NCBI RefSeq assembly: GCF_022879595.1
Contig: NZ_CP084266.1
Coordinates: 372,001-436,000, forward strand
Length of the DNA: 64,000 nucleotides
Direction of reading: 5' to 3'
DNA from: Caballeronia sp. Lep1P3
Lineage (GTDB): Bacteria > Pseudomonadota > Gammaproteobacteria > Burkholderiales > Burkholderiaceae
Shown here: positions 63,879-64,000 of the stretch, in pieces
How positions within the stretch are numbered: the first letter of the stretch is position 1
How the letters are laid out: each line of letters opens with the position of its first letter
Program-made: the position numbers and the translations under genes
The notes under the pieces: generated by a model
Database searches by the model: none
Told to the model about the DNA's origin: nothing
The model's input: the letters and a program-made list of their open reading frames with translations, nothing else

Positions 63879-64000
63879 TTAAGGTTGATTATCGGCAGCG
63901 ATATTGCGAATTGCATTGACTGTCAGCTTTTCGTCATTAAGGAAGTCGTCGGTTGCCGGCATGGCTCGAATATCGGTGCGTTGCATCGAAGCAAGCTCAG
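63879..64000 (-). CDS. 3' end of an unidentified gene (partial)
   Basis: A frame on the minus strand enters from the window edge and stops at 63879. The visible C-terminal ~40 residues include LASMQRTDIRAMPATDDFLN then DEKLTVNAIRNIAADNQP. No family is recognised. An internal ATG at 63986 or 63962 could start a very short frame, but continuation upstream is more likely. Confidence 0.45.
   Translation of the reverse strand, partial: ELASMQRTDIRAMPATDDFLNDEKLTVNAIRNIAADNQP

Overview
The window reads as chromosomal DNA of a Burkholderiaceae betaproteobacterium, most likely Caballeronia, Paraburkholderia or Burkholderia. It is GC-rich and densely coded. Typical family content includes a DUF4148 exported protein, an HTH-extended aspartate carbamoyltransferase, large NAD-glutamate dehydrogenase, DUF3175 and DUF2795 stress-type proteins, and a B12-dependent ribonucleotide reductase. 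I see no rRNA, tRNA, CRISPR array, transposase or prophage genes.

Layout. 1-7 kb: the tail of hutC, hutD, a DUF4148 protein, CDP-diacylglycerol diphosphatase, the pyrB-like gene with operator-like palindromes, yjbQ, and an nfeD-slipin membrane pair ending at a strong terminator. 7-14 kb: an omega-amino acid transaminase divergent from a MocR regulator with a direct-repeat operator, a methyltransferase, a periplasmic amino-acid binding protein, and two Hsp20 genes behind a sigma32-like promoter. 13-25.5 kb: a PanE-like reductase, MazG-like pyrophosphohydrolase, acyl-CoA dehydrogenase, small conserved genes, a phosphopantetheinyl transferase, a YgjP-type metallopeptidase and the 1618-residue glutamate dehydrogenase. 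25.5-42.5 kb: a FixLJ-like pair, FAD oxidoreductase, AarC-type CoA-transferase, a FUSC efflux protein with divergent LysR, a Fur-type siderophore receptor-piuC unit, and an ammonium transporter followed by a hybrid kinase.

42.5-47.5 kb is the most unusual stretch of housekeeping DNA. A compact minus-strand run holds a freestanding reductase C-terminal domain, UdgX-type uracil-DNA glycosylase, DUF3175, a 55-residue zinc module, a PQQ sugar dehydrogenase and a tail-rich unknown. Next to it lie a 24-residue pqqA and several tiny hydrophilic proteins. 47.5-57.3 kb: a GAF-GAF-GGDEF-EAL protein, a GlxA-type regulator divergent from isonitrile hydratase, a signal-less binding protein, a cupin, mobB and nrdJ.

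57.3-63.9 kb is a chaperone-usher fimbrial operon (pilin, chaperone, usher, adhesin, second pilin). It has a long structured leader with an intrinsic-terminator-like hairpin just before the first pilin. The adhesin carries a single-base frameshift. A 56-codon Ser-rich ORF with its own terminator follows. The most promising leads are the self-regulating pyrB-like locus, the UdgX/PQQ cluster with an orphan pqqA, and the fimbrial locus with its leader, frameshift and trailing peptide.
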